DNA of 64,000 bases from Russula earlei (Eukaryota; Basidiomycota; Agaricomycetes; Russulales; Russulaceae), in the NCBI GenBank assembly GCA_025769875.1, contig JAGFNK010000066.1, forward strand, positions 1 to 64,000, read 5' to 3'. The notes beneath the pieces were generated by a model. That model did no database searches, was not told the DNA's origin, and saw nothing but the letters and a program-made list of their open reading frames with translations. Position numbers and translations under genes: made by a program. Each line of letters begins with the position of its first letter. Position 1 is the first letter of the stretch. Positions 9,346 through 21,170 of the stretch are shown here, piece by piece.

Positions 9346-12300
9346 ATGGCCACAATGACAGTCGAGATGGACGATGAGATCACCCACCCTCCCCTTAAAA
9401 GAGCGCGTCCTTTACCTTCAAGTGCTGGGACTTATACATCCGAAGATTCGCGGAGATTGTTCGCGCCATTTCGCGCGCTCGGACTCATAACGAATCATGT
9501 GCCATTTGCGCTCCAGCTACGAGCAGTTAAAGGCTTAGCTGAAGGGCCACGTCTGCACATTTTGACATGTCTGGGGAAATCATGGGCTTTATGGGAAGGC
9601 GAACGGATGACGCTTCTTTTTGTCGGTGAGTGAACATTGTCATGTGCCTGCATCAGTGAAGCAGTTCTCAAAACTAACCATCCTTTGTAGGATCAGAAGC
9701 TCAGGATTCGATTACAGGCCTAGCTTTTGACAGCGATTTCATATGGGCCTCTTCTGGCCTCCATGTTCTCAAATACGCTCGAGGGAAGGAGGTGGGTGTA
9801 GCTTTGTGCATCCGATACCCACCATCTCATCGCATTGGGAGGTTGGCCGTTTGACAAATCCTTTGGGAACCCCGATAACCTCACCTCTCGTGTTTGGCTC
9901 TTACTTACTCACTCTGACGGAGGATGGGCGAAACCTTCTGATTTGGGACACCTCAGAAGAAGGTAAGTGTGTCAAATGCTCGAATGACCTTTGAGTTGAT
10001 TAATGCCTGTGAAGCGTTACATAGTCAGATTCAATTTGAGCCTGGTTTCACCGCTGTACACCTGCTACATCCCGCCACCTACCTGAACAAAGTTCTCATC
10101 GGGGGCAGCGACGGATCTTTGCAGTTGTGGAATATTCGTACCCGGTATGTGCGGTAGCGTACAATTCGAAAGAAACAACTCAATGGAATGCTTTCCCTTA
10201 GGACCTGCATATACAAAATACCTTTCATTCGTCTTTCGGACTCATCCTCGAGTCACTTGCCTTCTTCCGTCACAGCGTTGGCTCAATCTCCTGCCATAGA
10301 CGTTATAGGTGTCGGTTTTCAATCAGGAGAGATATCAATCTATGACATCCGCGCTGACGAGAAAATAATGCGCATGTTTGTGCGGGAAGGCCCGGTGCGG
10401 TCCCTCTCCTTCCGAGGCGGTAAGAAAAGTCCAACGTCTGCAATTTCATGCCTTATGCCATGTAGACGGAAATCCAACACTCGCCTCTGCCTCTGATATG
10501 GGACATATATCCCTCTGGGATCTCGGCTCCGGCGGACGTCTGCTACATACGATAAGAGGTGCCCATGATGACAGCATATCTACACTCCAGTGGATTCCCG
10601 GCCAGCCACTGCTCCTTAGTTCTGGAGGTGATAATAGTATTAAGGTTTGCATGAGAGATGAACGTTGTCATGTATTTTACTGACACGCAGCAAGCAATGG
10701 CATTTTGAATCGCCGACCTCGCCACCCCACCTTCTGAAGTTTCGATCGGGCCATAAAGCGCCTCCACATCTCATTCGCTATTATGGTGAAGATGGTAAAC
10801 AGCTGCTTACAGCATCGAGGGATCGTAGTCTCCGATATACGTCTGTCGTGCGCGACTCACGATCATTCGAACTGTCCCAAGGTTGGGCCTATATTTCTAG
10901 TAGAAACTTCCTTTGATTCATACCATCCTAGGCCCTCTTACCAAGAAAGCGACAGCATTGTCTGTACCATTGACCTCGCTCAAGCACCCCCCAATTACGG
11001 CGTTGTCCTACTCAACGACACGATCCAAGGATTGGGATGACATTCTGACGGCACATTCTGATGAAGCTTATGCAAGAACATGGAGCATGGTGAACAAAAG
11101 ATTAGGCCAGCACGCACTTGGCATCACCGAGAAGAGCAAGACAAGGACTCTCGGGGTTATCAAGGCATGTCCTTGTCAGCATCATTTTCTGTCGCCATCT
11201 CTGTTAAAACCAGCGATAGGCTGTTTGCGTTTCTGCGTGTGGCAATTTTGGGTTCGCGAGTTCTTCCACAGGCGCCATTCACATGTGGAACATGCAATCT
11301 GGTGCCCGCCGTAAGACTTTTGACATTGGGCCTTGTCCAAAAGGGGTTCATACGAACTATCGGCCTCCTCCCGGAAAACAAAGGAGTGAAGAGCGCGGCG
11401 TTACAGGACTTGCCACGGATTCGTTGAACAGGGTGGTGATTGCTACCACCCTTGATGGGACTGTCAACGTACGTGCTCATGCGTTGGTGGTCAAAGGGCC
11501 CAATTGAAGAAATTCGTCCCAAATCAGTTTTTTGACTTACACACGTCGAAACTGGAGCATACTGTCGTCATACCCGCCGCTATCGTCTCCATGATCCTCC
11601 AACGAGAGAGCGGCCTACTTGCAATCACATGCGACGATCTTGTTGTGCGTTTCTTGGATATTGAGACTCGCAGAATAGTTCGAGAGTTCAGCGGATTCGG
11701 CGGACGTGTCCTGGATCTTGTGGGTTTGTCCATGCTTAACCTATGATCGTGGTCTCATCGTTACGACAAAAAATAGACACTCTCTTCTGACTCGCGGTGG
11801 CTTATAACGACATCACTCGACTCAATTATCAGAACATTTGACATTCCTTCGGGGCGTTTAATCGACGCTTTTCGAACGGCATCCGTTGCCACCAGCTTAT
11901 CGTTTTCGCCCACGGGCGATTTCCTAGCGACTGCTCACGTTGATAGCGTCGGCGTGTATCTCTGGCACGTCCGCCTCACAACGTCACTAACTCAATCTGA
12001 TAAGACTCTCGCAGGGCGAATCGAGCTCAGTACGCAAACTTCTCGTTCCGCAGCATTGTCGAAGCGGATGTCGAGCGCGTCGACCTTCCATCGATGCATG
12101 GCTCTTCCGAAGACGAAGGTTTGTTCAAAGGTTCATATCCGTCGCCCGTGATCTATATCTACCCTCCAGTGCTAGAGCACTTGTCCGCTCTCGTCGTCCG
12201 TGATCAGTCTCAAGATGTTTTGGGCTCCGTGCCTGATCTGGAGGGGGATGTGGTAACTCTTACGCTTTTACCGCGTTCCAAGTGGCAGACACTGTTGAAT

Positions 12301-12937
12301 CTTGACGTGATCGAGGTTGGCTTTATACCCGTGGTTTCCCACACATCCTCTGACGTCGATATTTAGCAAAGAAACAAACCAAAAGAGCCCCCAAAGGCTC
12401 CGGAGAAGGCGCCGTTCTTCCTGCCCACAGTTGCAGGTGTTGAAACACGGTTTGTTGTTCAAGAAAAAGAAAAACAGAAGGCGTCCACGAAGACATCCCG
12501 ACAAAGTGTCGCAAATGCAGAGAGCGTCTTCTTTCAGACATTATCACAAGAATCGGAACATAGCGATTGTATGTGTGCCGTCTTCGCGTGTCGATCTTAG
12601 ATTCTTATTTGTCCCAGACGAAGCGTTCTTCCTTTTCGCGAAATCACTCTCCCCCGCTGCAACCGATCTGGAAATTCGATCCTTAGCGCGCGTTGAGGAA
12701 TTGGCCGTTTTCCTCCATGCCCTTTCGCAGCGTCTGAAGTCTCGTCGTGATTTTGAAGCTGTTCAGACGTATCTAAATGTGTTCCTGCGCATGCACGGAG
12801 AACTTCTTGTCTCTAGCCCTGAGCTACGAACCGATCTGGAAGCCTTGTTGTCGTTGCAGAGACAAGAGAGCAGTCGCATATTAGATTCTATTGCCTCGTG
12901 CTCGGGCATTCTCGCGTTCGTTCGAGAAGCTCTCTAA
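9346..12937 (+). CDS. UTP21: U3 snoRNP / SSU processome WD-repeat protein UTP21 (WDR36)
   Basis: Component of the small-subunit processome that matures 18S rRNA in the nucleolus. The N-terminus has LFAPFRALGLITNHVPFA, diagnostic of UTP21/WDR36. WD blades follow across many exons, for example GRNLLIWDTSEE, GSLQLWNIRTR, GHISLWDLGSG, LLTASRDRSLR and GAIHMWNMQSG. The C-terminal Utp21 domain has SLARVEELAVFLHALSQRL and a VQTYLNVFLRMHGELL helix, ending FVREAL with TAA at 12935-12937. Two introns keep frame only with GC..AG ends: 11165-11219 (AAG|gcatgt) and 11965-12014 (CTG|gcacgt). All other junctions are ordinary GT..AG. No frame break was found over 3.6 kb. Confidence 0.93.
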
Positions 12938-13083
12938 TTTTATATTCCCTTCGCCTATGCCCCAACCCACGATAGTAATACGTCAACAGAGTCCTGCCAT
13001 GCCAGATTCATAATGTGTGTACGGGAGAAGCCGATGTGTCGCTCTGTACGACAATGGTCGCGTCTTACTTGTGTCCCACCACG

Positions 13084-13988
13084 ATGGACGAATCAACACC
13101 GTATACCGTCGCTGCGGGGACAATAGCATCATGCACGTTCGTCTTCCTTGTCTCGCAGGATACCCCCACCCCTGCTCATCCCAGACTTCTCCATAGCCGT
13201 CACTGGTGCCCTGATTGCCGGCACTTATGCTTTAGCTAAACGAAGAGGACAGGCCGTCGCCGGTATATACGCCGCATCAGCGGCCCTCAATTGCGGGATT
13301 GCGGGGGCCACTTTCTTTAGTGCGCTGAGCCGCGTACTTGCCTTCCTTATACCCTCTCATCTTTACGCTTCATAGGTGTTCGGGGATACGTCGTAACGCC
13401 CTTCCTGGATCAGCTGATGCCATCGAGGCTGCACGGGCACGGGCACGAGAGTCTACAAAAGCCCCGGGTTTGCCAGGGGCGTCTGCAGACGGTACCGTGA
13501 CTTGGGCAGCAATGCGGTTACACGGCGTGCTCGACGCTGCTTTAAGCGGAGGAGTGACGGGGAGTGTCTTGAACACTTGGAGGTGTTCGTCCCTTATTGT
13601 TTCACTCGTCTTCATCAGATCAGACTCAAATGGTGTCCCCTTTTTAGGTGGAACGCGTGGAACATTCACCGGGATGGTGTTTGGATCCGTCCTCTGTACC
13701 CTCGGACAGGTGTTCTACAACGAGCTCGGTGTACAACGCATCAAATACATCTATCGAAGATACCTCGTCCCCTCCCAGCCAGCGACACCAACGGCCTCTG
13801 TCCTTACTGAATCCCCTGTGTCTAAACCATCCCTGCTTGACCGGATGACTCACGGCATCGGTCTCAAGAGGCTTTCTGACGAAGAATATCTGGCTCAGAT
13901 GAAGGAGGAGCGTGCTGCGTACTTGCGGAGGATAGCGAAGTTGGAAGCGCAACTGGAGGAAGACAAGAAAAGGTCAGAGCGTCCATAG
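13084..13988 (+). CDS. Small multi-pass membrane protein, unknown function
   Basis: Exon 1 is six codons (MDESTP, 13084-13100), then a 58-nt intron and exon 2 (13159-13319). Exon 2 has two hydrophobic stretches, FSIAVTGALIAGTYALA and YAASAALNCGIAGATFF. Exon 3 continues SVRGYVVTPFL, and later VLDAALSGGVTGSVLNTW; exon 4 has GMVFGSVLCTLGQVFYNELG. The C-terminus is a charged helix (QMKEERAAYLRRIAKLEAQL), probably a coiled coil. The Gly-rich hairpin-like segments resemble Tim17/22-like membrane folds, but this is only a visual resemblance. The frame slips by one base near 13400 and again across the 13583-13647 intron. Confidence 0.6.
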
Positions 13989-14464
13989 TTGTGATTTGCG
14001 AGTACATTTATCACGCTGTGTTTATATCTATCCCATTAATGCTAAATGTTGCCACGCGAACTGCCGTGCCAGCCTATTCGAACTTCTCTCCCCCACCCCA
14101 GGTCAAGTCTCAGAGGCGCAAGCTTAAGTTGTAAGGGTCCACGTAAAACCCTATCATATCTTCGCAATCGGACCTCTAGGGAACAGACCAGTCTTATCTG
14201 AAGTCAGCAATCTGGACTGGCCGCCTGGCCATGTGGCGACTCTTCCGCACTCAACAGCCTTGGACTCTCCCACTGACTTCGCAGAGCGACACCTTGCTAC
14301 TCGCACGGTCCACTCTGCAGTGTGGAAAGTGGGTAAATAGTGTGGCTGGGCGCATACACTGCTCTGCTATTTTCCTCTAGTTCGATGCGAAACAGTGATT
14401 CGAAGGGATGAGGGCGACGGCCTCGGCTGGTCTTGTAAGATACAATCCGAGTCATCCTCCTTCG
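13989..14464. other. Convergent intergenic stretch, 476 bp
   Basis: It lies between the 3' ends of two convergent genes. No protein-like frame, tRNA or clear repeat is visible. Confidence 0.5.
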
Positions 14465-15884
14465 TTATACTATCTCATGCCGATATACCTCAGCCGTGCC
14501 TGTCCCGTCCGCCTGGAATCCTCCCACGACAACGCTCCTATCGTGAACAGCCAGCGCATTGACCTTGGCGATGGACGGTGTCTGTGCCACCCTCGTTGAC
14601 TCGAGTCTCCAGTCTTCTGTGCTGCCTTCGGTGGATAGAGTGTGTCGAGAGATGACACCAAGTAGCGTGCTCGTGACGATCACCGACGGATCTAAGAAAG
14701 CTCTGATGACGTACGACATGAGTGCATTTTGAAACACGCGATGAACAAGGAGAGGGCGACGCACACTGCGACAATTGGGCCATCAGCGATCTTCTTGGAG
14801 AGGCTCATATCTTCACGTAGGCCTCCCCACTTGCGGGTCCTCTTCACCGACAATCTCTTATCATCCCCCAAGACCAATCCATAGACGGCCGTCTGCGGTG
14901 CCCGCCGCAATCGCCCCGGTAGATGAGACAGGAAAGACAGAGCACGAAGGGCGGAGAAAGTGATACGTCGGATGACTGCGGCAGTGACGCTGGAGAGAGT
15001 TGCGATCCTGTGCATGCGGGAGACCTAACCGGGTAATCACTTACTGAACTCTCGCCTCGAAAGTATCGTGCGTTGCCCAAAGTCAAAGTGGAGTAATGTC
15101 GAGTCATAACCGCCGCTGACGAGCTCGCTGGGGCGATCAGGGATGAACCTGACAACCGCACAGATCTTGAACACCTCGTCCTTAGTACGACAATCCTGGA
15201 ACATCTATTGATGCTCACGCTATTATGTTGCGTCTCCATCCTTCGAATGTTGTTTGTCACCAGATCTACCACACCCACAGCCCCACTATCCATGGAGAAT
15301 GCTAGGGTCTTCTCATTCTCACTAACAGATATCTGAGGGTAAGCTCTCAGAGAGTGCAGAGAAAATGTCAAGAGTACATACCTCGTTTGTCACATCCGAG
15401 TGCCCCTTCATTTTCGCCTACTTGTAATGACAGCCAACGCGTGTTCGTTAGTCTGGACGAGGTGGGGGGCATCCAGATTGAACAATTTTAGCTGTGGTCG
15501 TTCACTGAGCATTGTGTATCTCCACGTTGACAAGCGCCGGGAGGCGCTTCAACAACTGAACTGACAAGACACCCGCAAGCTACCCATATGTGACCGAAAG
15601 TACCCGTAGTCGGCGTAACGGCAGCGACTGACGAGACTTCGGAGTCGAGTCCTCGAATCGCTCTGACGACTTTGGTATCTGGTGGGCGATAGAGTCGAAT
15701 GCTCCCATCGGCTTCATCGATTAGGCAAAGCATCTCACCTGATTAGCGCGAGGAACTCACCCGATCCTAGGATCAACATTCCATTCTGCGTATACGTCAA
15801 TGTTGACACCTGTGCGGGTATCTGTAAAGCAAGTGTAGGACGGTGTGCTATGTGAGCCTCATGAGCGATCAAGTGATAACCCAT
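14465..15884 (-). CDS. WD40-repeat protein, WDR53-like
   Basis: A chain of short exons gives a WD40 propeller. It starts MGYHLIAHEAHIAHRPTLAL, then LILGSADGSIRLYRPPDTK, a phase-checked run FNLDAPHLAKMKGHSDVTNE, KTLAFSMDSGAVGVVDL, FIPDRPSELVSGGYDSTLLH and GTADGRLWIGLG. It ends STLLGVISRH and VNALAVHDRSVVVGGF with TAA at 14465-14467. The order of blades resembles WDR53, which in animals is linked to CUL4-DDB1 ligases; the fungal role is unknown. Two one-base frame changes, near 14926 and in a G run near 14865, interrupt the last third. The other junctions (for example the 15133-15180 region and the GT..AG intron ending near 14705) fit in phase. Confidence 0.7.
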
Positions 15885-15982
15885 GCCGTAATCCGACCGA
15901 AAAACCCAACTATACGATACGAATACTAATATCAGATCACACATGCCCCACTCTGACATCCTCAGCTTTTCTATCAGCCGCC
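15885..15982. promoter_or_regulatory. 98-bp divergent promoter, WDR53-like / glutamine-synthetase-like
   Basis: The predicted start codons of two divergent genes lie about 98 bp apart. The stretch is AT-rich around 15900-15945. Both genes must be driven from here unless there are upstream non-coding exons. Confidence 0.5.
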
Positions 15983-18186
15983 ATGGTTGCCGACGCCGCA
16001 ACTAAATATGCTCCGAAGTCAGTGGAGGACCTGAGACAGTTACTGGCCAACGACATTAAGGTCAAAGTTGCAGGTCGTGTATTTATGCGTTTGCTCTTGC
16101 CAAAGGCTCCACTGACACAGCCCTACAGGTTTCGATGGTGGGTCCTGAGCGCATCTTTTGACCCCATATCTGACAATAGCGCGCAGTGGATGGGGTCTTG
16201 CGCGGAAAATACATGGTGTGTCTGTCCACGCTCTCTACATTGGGCTCGCATCGCCAATGCCTCACTTCACTCAGTCGAAGGAGAAGTTCCTTGGCGCGGT
16301 TTCCTCTGATGGCTTCGGATTCTGCAGCATTCTCTTGTATGTCGTCATTTCACCCTCAATAGCGGTGCATTCACAGGAGCACCAGCGGTTGGGACTTGCA
16401 TGATGCCGTCTATTCAAAGGAGCTCCTTATATCGAATTCTGCGAACGGCTACCATGACCTCATCGCGACCATAGATCTATCAACATTCCGTAGGATTTCC
16501 TGGGAAGACAATGCTCCCTTCTTTTTGGTCTCGTTCTTGGACCCGGAAACGAAGAAACCCATCAGTGTCTGCCCACGAGGCGTGCTGAAGAAAATCACGG
16601 AGAAGGTAGAGCAAATCGGTGGGTGGCAGTGCATTGCGGGAGTAGAGTTTGAAGTACGTGCAATTGAAGGCCGGACAATACACGGACTGACACTTCGTGT
16701 AGTATTTTCAATTCAAAGGTAACCTCGATGACTCCTATGTAGGGTAGCGGCTGATCTACTCCATAGAGACTCCGCATAGCCTCGCTGAGAAAAAATTCAG
16801 CGCTCTGCAGCCTCTAACGCCTGGAAGTGTGTACCACAGCACGGTGACTAGACAGTAATGCAAGTTTTGACCGGAGTCTTTTGCTAGTGCATGGCTATTC
16901 GCTACTACGAACTCAGCTTAATACTCGCTATTTCCTCGAGATATTCGATGAAGCGGAACAATTCGACGTTCCACTCGAGGGTCACCGTACGTGTATTATC
17001 CGGCTCGCTTCTTGCATGTAGTGTGATATCTCGCATAGACACGGAGACCGGCCCAGGAGTCTTCGAGACTGCTCTCGCCTATACGACGGCCATACGGGTA
17101 GCTGACAATGCTCTGCTATTCAAGTATCTCGTCAAGAGCTTGGGGATGAAATACGGTGTCACGCCAAGCTTCATGGCAAAACCCTGGGGTAACGTAAGAC
17201 AGGTCTCTCCCTGCGGATATTCTCGTTTCTTATTTTGACCATTTATCAGTTGCCTGGATGTAGTGGGTATGTGCATGATTGCGTGAGAGTCACCTGCTGT
17301 TGACTGACAGAATATTTTCCTTTGAAGTCACATTCACGCATCTCTCCGAGACAGTAACAATAACAACATTTTTGCCGTCAATCCCGAAGAACTCAATGGA
17401 GGACGTGAAGGGGCCACTTATGATGAGCTCAAATATATCAGTCAGACAGCGGAGTATTTCCTTGCCGGACTGTTGGATGGTTTGACTGATGGTAGGCCTT
17501 CTAATTTCCACGGATGATGTGATGCTGAAGGATCGCTAGTTATGCCCACAGTAAGTGACGTCCTTCTGGGGTGTTTTCCCCCTGACTTCGGGCCTTGTCA
17601 GCTTGTGCCAACAATCAATGGTTACAAACGGCTGGTTGGTGGAGAAGCTTTCTGGGCTCCCAATGCCGTGACGTATGGCTACGACTCTCGCGCTGCCTCG
17701 GTGAGGGTCATCTCTCCCCCTTCTGTTCCGCCGGCAGCGACACGCTTCGAAATCCGCGTCACTGGCGCAGACGCGAACCCATTTTTTGCGTTGAGCACGA
17801 TTTTCGGGCTCGGTATCAGAGGCATAGAGAAGAAGTTGAAGTTGTCAATCCCACCGATCTCTCATCTTAGCCTTGAGGACAAGAAGCTCGGAAAGGTGTG
17901 CCCACCATCCTCGATGTTGGGAGTATTTCATTAAGCGTTGTGGTTAAAAGGTTACCATGTTACCGCAATCGTTGGAGACAGCGACAGAGAGGATGATTCG
18001 ACCTGAGAGCATCGCACGTGAGATCTTGGGAGATGAATTTGTGAATCATTACGGTGGCACAAGAGAGCATGAAATCAAGGTCTGGAACGAGGCAGTTACG
18101 AGTTGGGAAGGTGAGTCCGAGGAAATGATGCCATCCATCAGGCTGCTAATTCACAAACAGTGGAGCGCTACCTTGAGTTAGCGTAG
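15983..18186 (+). CDS. Glutamine-synthetase-family ligase (fluG / gamma-glutamyl ligase type)
   Basis: Belongs to the long GS-like group of fungi, which ligates glutamate to amines; the exact substrate is unknown. After the N-terminal exon (15983-16073) a 9-nt microexon (16129-16137) and a 29-nt exon (16187-16215) restore GFDVDGVLRGKYM. Catalytic-domain signatures follow: TETGPGVFETAL, SFMAKPWGN, LPGCSGHIHASL, NGYKRLVGGEAFWAPN and YDSRAASVRVISPP. A second microexon of 11 nt (17540-17550) supplies VMPT between two introns. The C-terminus reads HYGGTREHEIKVWNEAV and ends VERYLELA. All joints are in phase and no frame break exists. The length is about that of other fungal GS-like proteins. Confidence 0.9.
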
Positions 18187-18323
18187 AATGGGATTCAAAG
18201 AAATTCTTGTATGTTGTGTAAAGATCTAGAAGTATCGTTCTAGCTATGTAAGTTCGGTCTCCCATTATAACTTTGACTGTGCGGTGGGTGTCAGTTGGAT
18301 GTCTCAATCGCTGGATACGGCCG

Positions 18324-19279
18324 TCATAGGGTCGGCAGGGGGCCGTTCGCTGGTTTTATTGTCTGGAGCCATCGCAGGAATTGCGGGACATCCTGTCATC
18401 ATACGCATAGGACAAATTGAGACCAATGTGCCCTGTGGATTAGCTTGAGGTACTCACCGCAGAGATGGTGCGTGGCATCGTGCTCTCAACGATAAAGGTG
18501 GGTATACGGCCGCCTGGGCTGCTAGAAGTGGCCATGCGCCATTCGGTGTTCCCGTTGGGAAGCTCCTTGATACTTCCGACGCTGACATATCGACCTTTGA
18601 CACCTTTCTCTTCGAGCTTCGCCAGCTCAGGATCGCTGGACAGATCTACAGGAATGGAGACGGAGAGACTGTTCGAGAATGGGGGTGTGTGAGTGTGTGT
18701 GTTTAGCGACGTGGGGACGCACCCTTCCCGGGGGCTGCTCGATTCATCGTAGTGGGTGACGACCAAGATGGTGAAGACGCGAGAGGAAACGCCGAAAGAT
18801 GGGAATTCATAGTACATCGTCCAAATTTCTTGCGTCGCCGAAACCTTCTTGACCAGAGTGGCTTTCTTCACGACCTCGATGTACCTGTCCCTCGCTCGCC
18901 GTCGGGGCCACCTTCGCCAGGGAGTAAGTGGACGTACTCTTTCTCGTGTTCGGCATGGCTGTGCCCCAATTTGCTCCAAAATTCGTCGAAGGTGGCCTCC
19001 GCGGGCGGGTGCTCGCTGACCCTGCAATGCCAAGGGGCGCCGTCGCCGGGACCCTTCTGTCTAGAATAGGTTTGCACCGTCTTTTTCTCGTAGGCGTTGC
19101 CCTTCTTCCAACCTTTGGTAGCCTCGAGCACCTCGCGAGCGGCTGCGATGACGTGCTCGTCTGAGGGCAGTTCTAATGATATTAAATGAGGACGTTATGG
19201 TCCGTCATGATAGATCGACTCTGGACAGACCGTCAGGTCGCAGCTCTTGCGCTATGGTCAACTTCACGGCAGAAGACAT
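18324..19279 (-). CDS. DUF3074 (START-like lipid-binding fold) protein
   Basis: Exon 1 starts MSSAVKLTIAQELRPD (ATG at 19279). A phase-1 intron leads to ELPSDEHVIAAAREVLEAT, then GDGAPWHCRVSEHPP and FDEFWSKLGHSHAEHEKEY. The DUF3074 core follows: VVKKATLVKKVSATQEIW, SSRVFTILVVTHYDE, SVSIPVDLSSDPELAKLEEK, ELPNGNTEWRMATSSSPGG and FIVESTMPRTISA. The last exon gives DVPQFLRWLQTI with TGA at 18324-18326. DUF3074 proteins are widespread in fungi with no established function. A one-base frame change lies near 18898 between GPDGER and DRYIEVVKK. Confidence 0.75.
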
Positions 19280-19442
19280 TGGAAATAGTGGCTAACTAGG
19301 GACCTGTGAGAAACCTCCCAGGTGTAGATAGGGGCGTCGAGTGGGGGCTAAGAGCTATTACTGATTACTGAATACCATCCGCAGCTTTGGCGCTCTGAAC
19401 CATCACGTTGGAAACGAGAACATTAACTCGTGATTACAATAT

Positions 19443-20060
19443 TCATGCGTGAGATATGGATGGTGGTGTGTCCGTCATGGAAGCATTGAGATTCACTAGG
19501 CCGAAGTGACGACTGCGACCGAGCGCTGTTTCATCGCGAGGTAATTTTTCCCCTCGATTGAGAACAATGCCAACGAATTTGCGTTCTCCACGCATCCACT
19601 TTTCCTTGTAGAATCGGACGTACCCGGGTACGGTGGCATACAAAGTATGGTCACGACCCATTTTCACCTACATTCAGCAGAGAAACTCGTTTGTACTCAC
19701 AACGTCAAATGAGGCGTAATGCGAGACGTACATGCTGACCGGGGTGAAACTGCGTCCCGCGCTGGCGCACGATAATATTACCAGGTATCACGTATTGGTC
19801 TGTCAGATAGTTCAGTGATCTTGTGGAGGGAGATGACGGAACTACGAACCGGAGAACATTTTCACGCCAAGACGCTTCCCTGGCGAGCCACCATGGTTGC
19901 GCACGGAGCCACCAGCACGTTTAGTGGCGGTACGGATTGCGCCTTTAACGGGAAAGTGTGGGTCAGACGAGCGAAAGACACAGGTGAGCTTACCGAGTAC
20001 AGAGAACGGCGAATAAGTGGCATGGGAAGGACACAGAAAGGAAAAGGATGAGAAAGACAT
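19443..20060 (-). CDS. MRP7: Mitochondrial large-subunit ribosomal protein bL27m
   Basis: Protein of the mitochondrial 54S subunit. The start at 20060 (MSFSSFSFLCPSHATYS) is chosen because it alone gives the correct phase across the first intron; it also supplies a Ser/Arg-type presequence. The mature bL27 core is unmistakable: ATKRAGGSVRNHGGSPGKRL, GVKMFSG, YVIPGNIIVRQRGTQFHPG and VKMGRDHTLYATVPGYVRFY. The tail is longer than in bacterial L27, as usual for fungi, and ends DTPPSISHA. Three introns fit in phase. Confidence 0.92.
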
Positions 20061-20172
20061 GTGTGGCTGCCCTTTGCATCGCCTTGTGGCTCCACTGCGC
20101 TTTACTCCTTAATAAGGGTGATCCCGTAGTCTCCCCCTTTGCACCACCACCATTACCTCAATCCAAGCTCAC
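20061..20172. promoter_or_regulatory. 112-bp divergent promoter, bL27m / SKP1
   Basis: Start codons of two divergent housekeeping genes are 112 bp apart. The stretch includes a CT/CCA-rich tract just upstream of the SKP1 ATG, the only notable element. Confidence 0.5.
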
Positions 20173-20932
20173 GATGGTTCTTCTCGTCACCTCTGATAAT
20201 GAGCAATTTGTCGTCGAAAAGGACGTTGCAGAACGTTCCGTGCTTATCAAAAACATGCTTGAGGGTAAATCGCGCCCTCCTCACCCTGACCAAAACCCTT
20301 TCACGCACGCGACTTTCCAGACGTTGGAGAGAGTGACCAGCCGATACCGCTGCCCAATGTCTCATCGAGCGTTTTAAAGAAGGAAAGCGGTCTGCGTGTG
20401 GGGGTTCGTTTCATCTAATGACTTGCTCACATAGGTCCTTGAGTACTGTGAACACCACCGAGGAGAGCGACTTCCAACTACAGATGCCGAGTCGCAAGAT
20501 GAAACTCGCAAGCGTACCACAGATATTAGCGAGTGGGATCAGAAGTTTATCGCAGTCGACCAAGAGATGCTTTTCGAGATCATCCTGGCTGCGAACTATC
20601 TTGATATCAAGCCTCTCCTGTCAGTGCTTGTGATTATTCCTATCTTTATTTTCTGATATTCTCGACAGCGACGTGGGTTGCAAGACTGTCGCCAACATGA
20701 TCAAAGGCAAGACACCCGAAGAGATCAGGAAACTGTTCAACATTGTCAACGACTTCACTCCTGAGGAGGAGGTAACGAACACTGTTTTCTACTTGATTAA
20801 CAACAACTGATCGACATTTCCTCCATTATAGGCTCAAATCAAGAAGGAGAACGTGAGTCGCTCTACTTGGTTTGATACTTGTATAGTGTTAAATCATCAA
20901 TGATTTTTCAGGAATGGGCGGAGGATCGCTAG
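20173..20932 (+). CDS. SKP1: SKP1, adaptor of SCF ubiquitin ligases
   Basis: Bridges cullin-1 to F-box proteins. The protein starts [20 protein letters not shown], continues [31 protein letters not shown], then the C-terminal F-box-binding helices [38 protein letters not shown] and [12 protein letters not shown]. The end NEWAEDR is split over two very small exons. At 20383 the intron after VLKK begins GA (gaaagcgg) where GT is expected; a lost T would restore gtaaag. Its partner class, F-box/LRR proteins, is represented at the left edge of the window. Confidence 0.94.
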
Positions 20933-21170
20933 ATGAGCTTTGACGAGTTGCAGATGTGATCGGCATTGTCTGTTTCTGTGCGCCGGTATCTACAATGTCT
21001 TGACACCATTTCCACGAAACCGGCAAAGTAATAGCTGTACATATATGCGTTCATGTTGATGGCGAGCGAGTGCGCGTGAGAGCCTGGCCAGGCTGTGCAA
21101 TGTGAGGTAAGCGTGATTGATTGGGAGAGGACAGCACGGCAGGTTCCTCTACGGCAACTGATGTCTCTGC

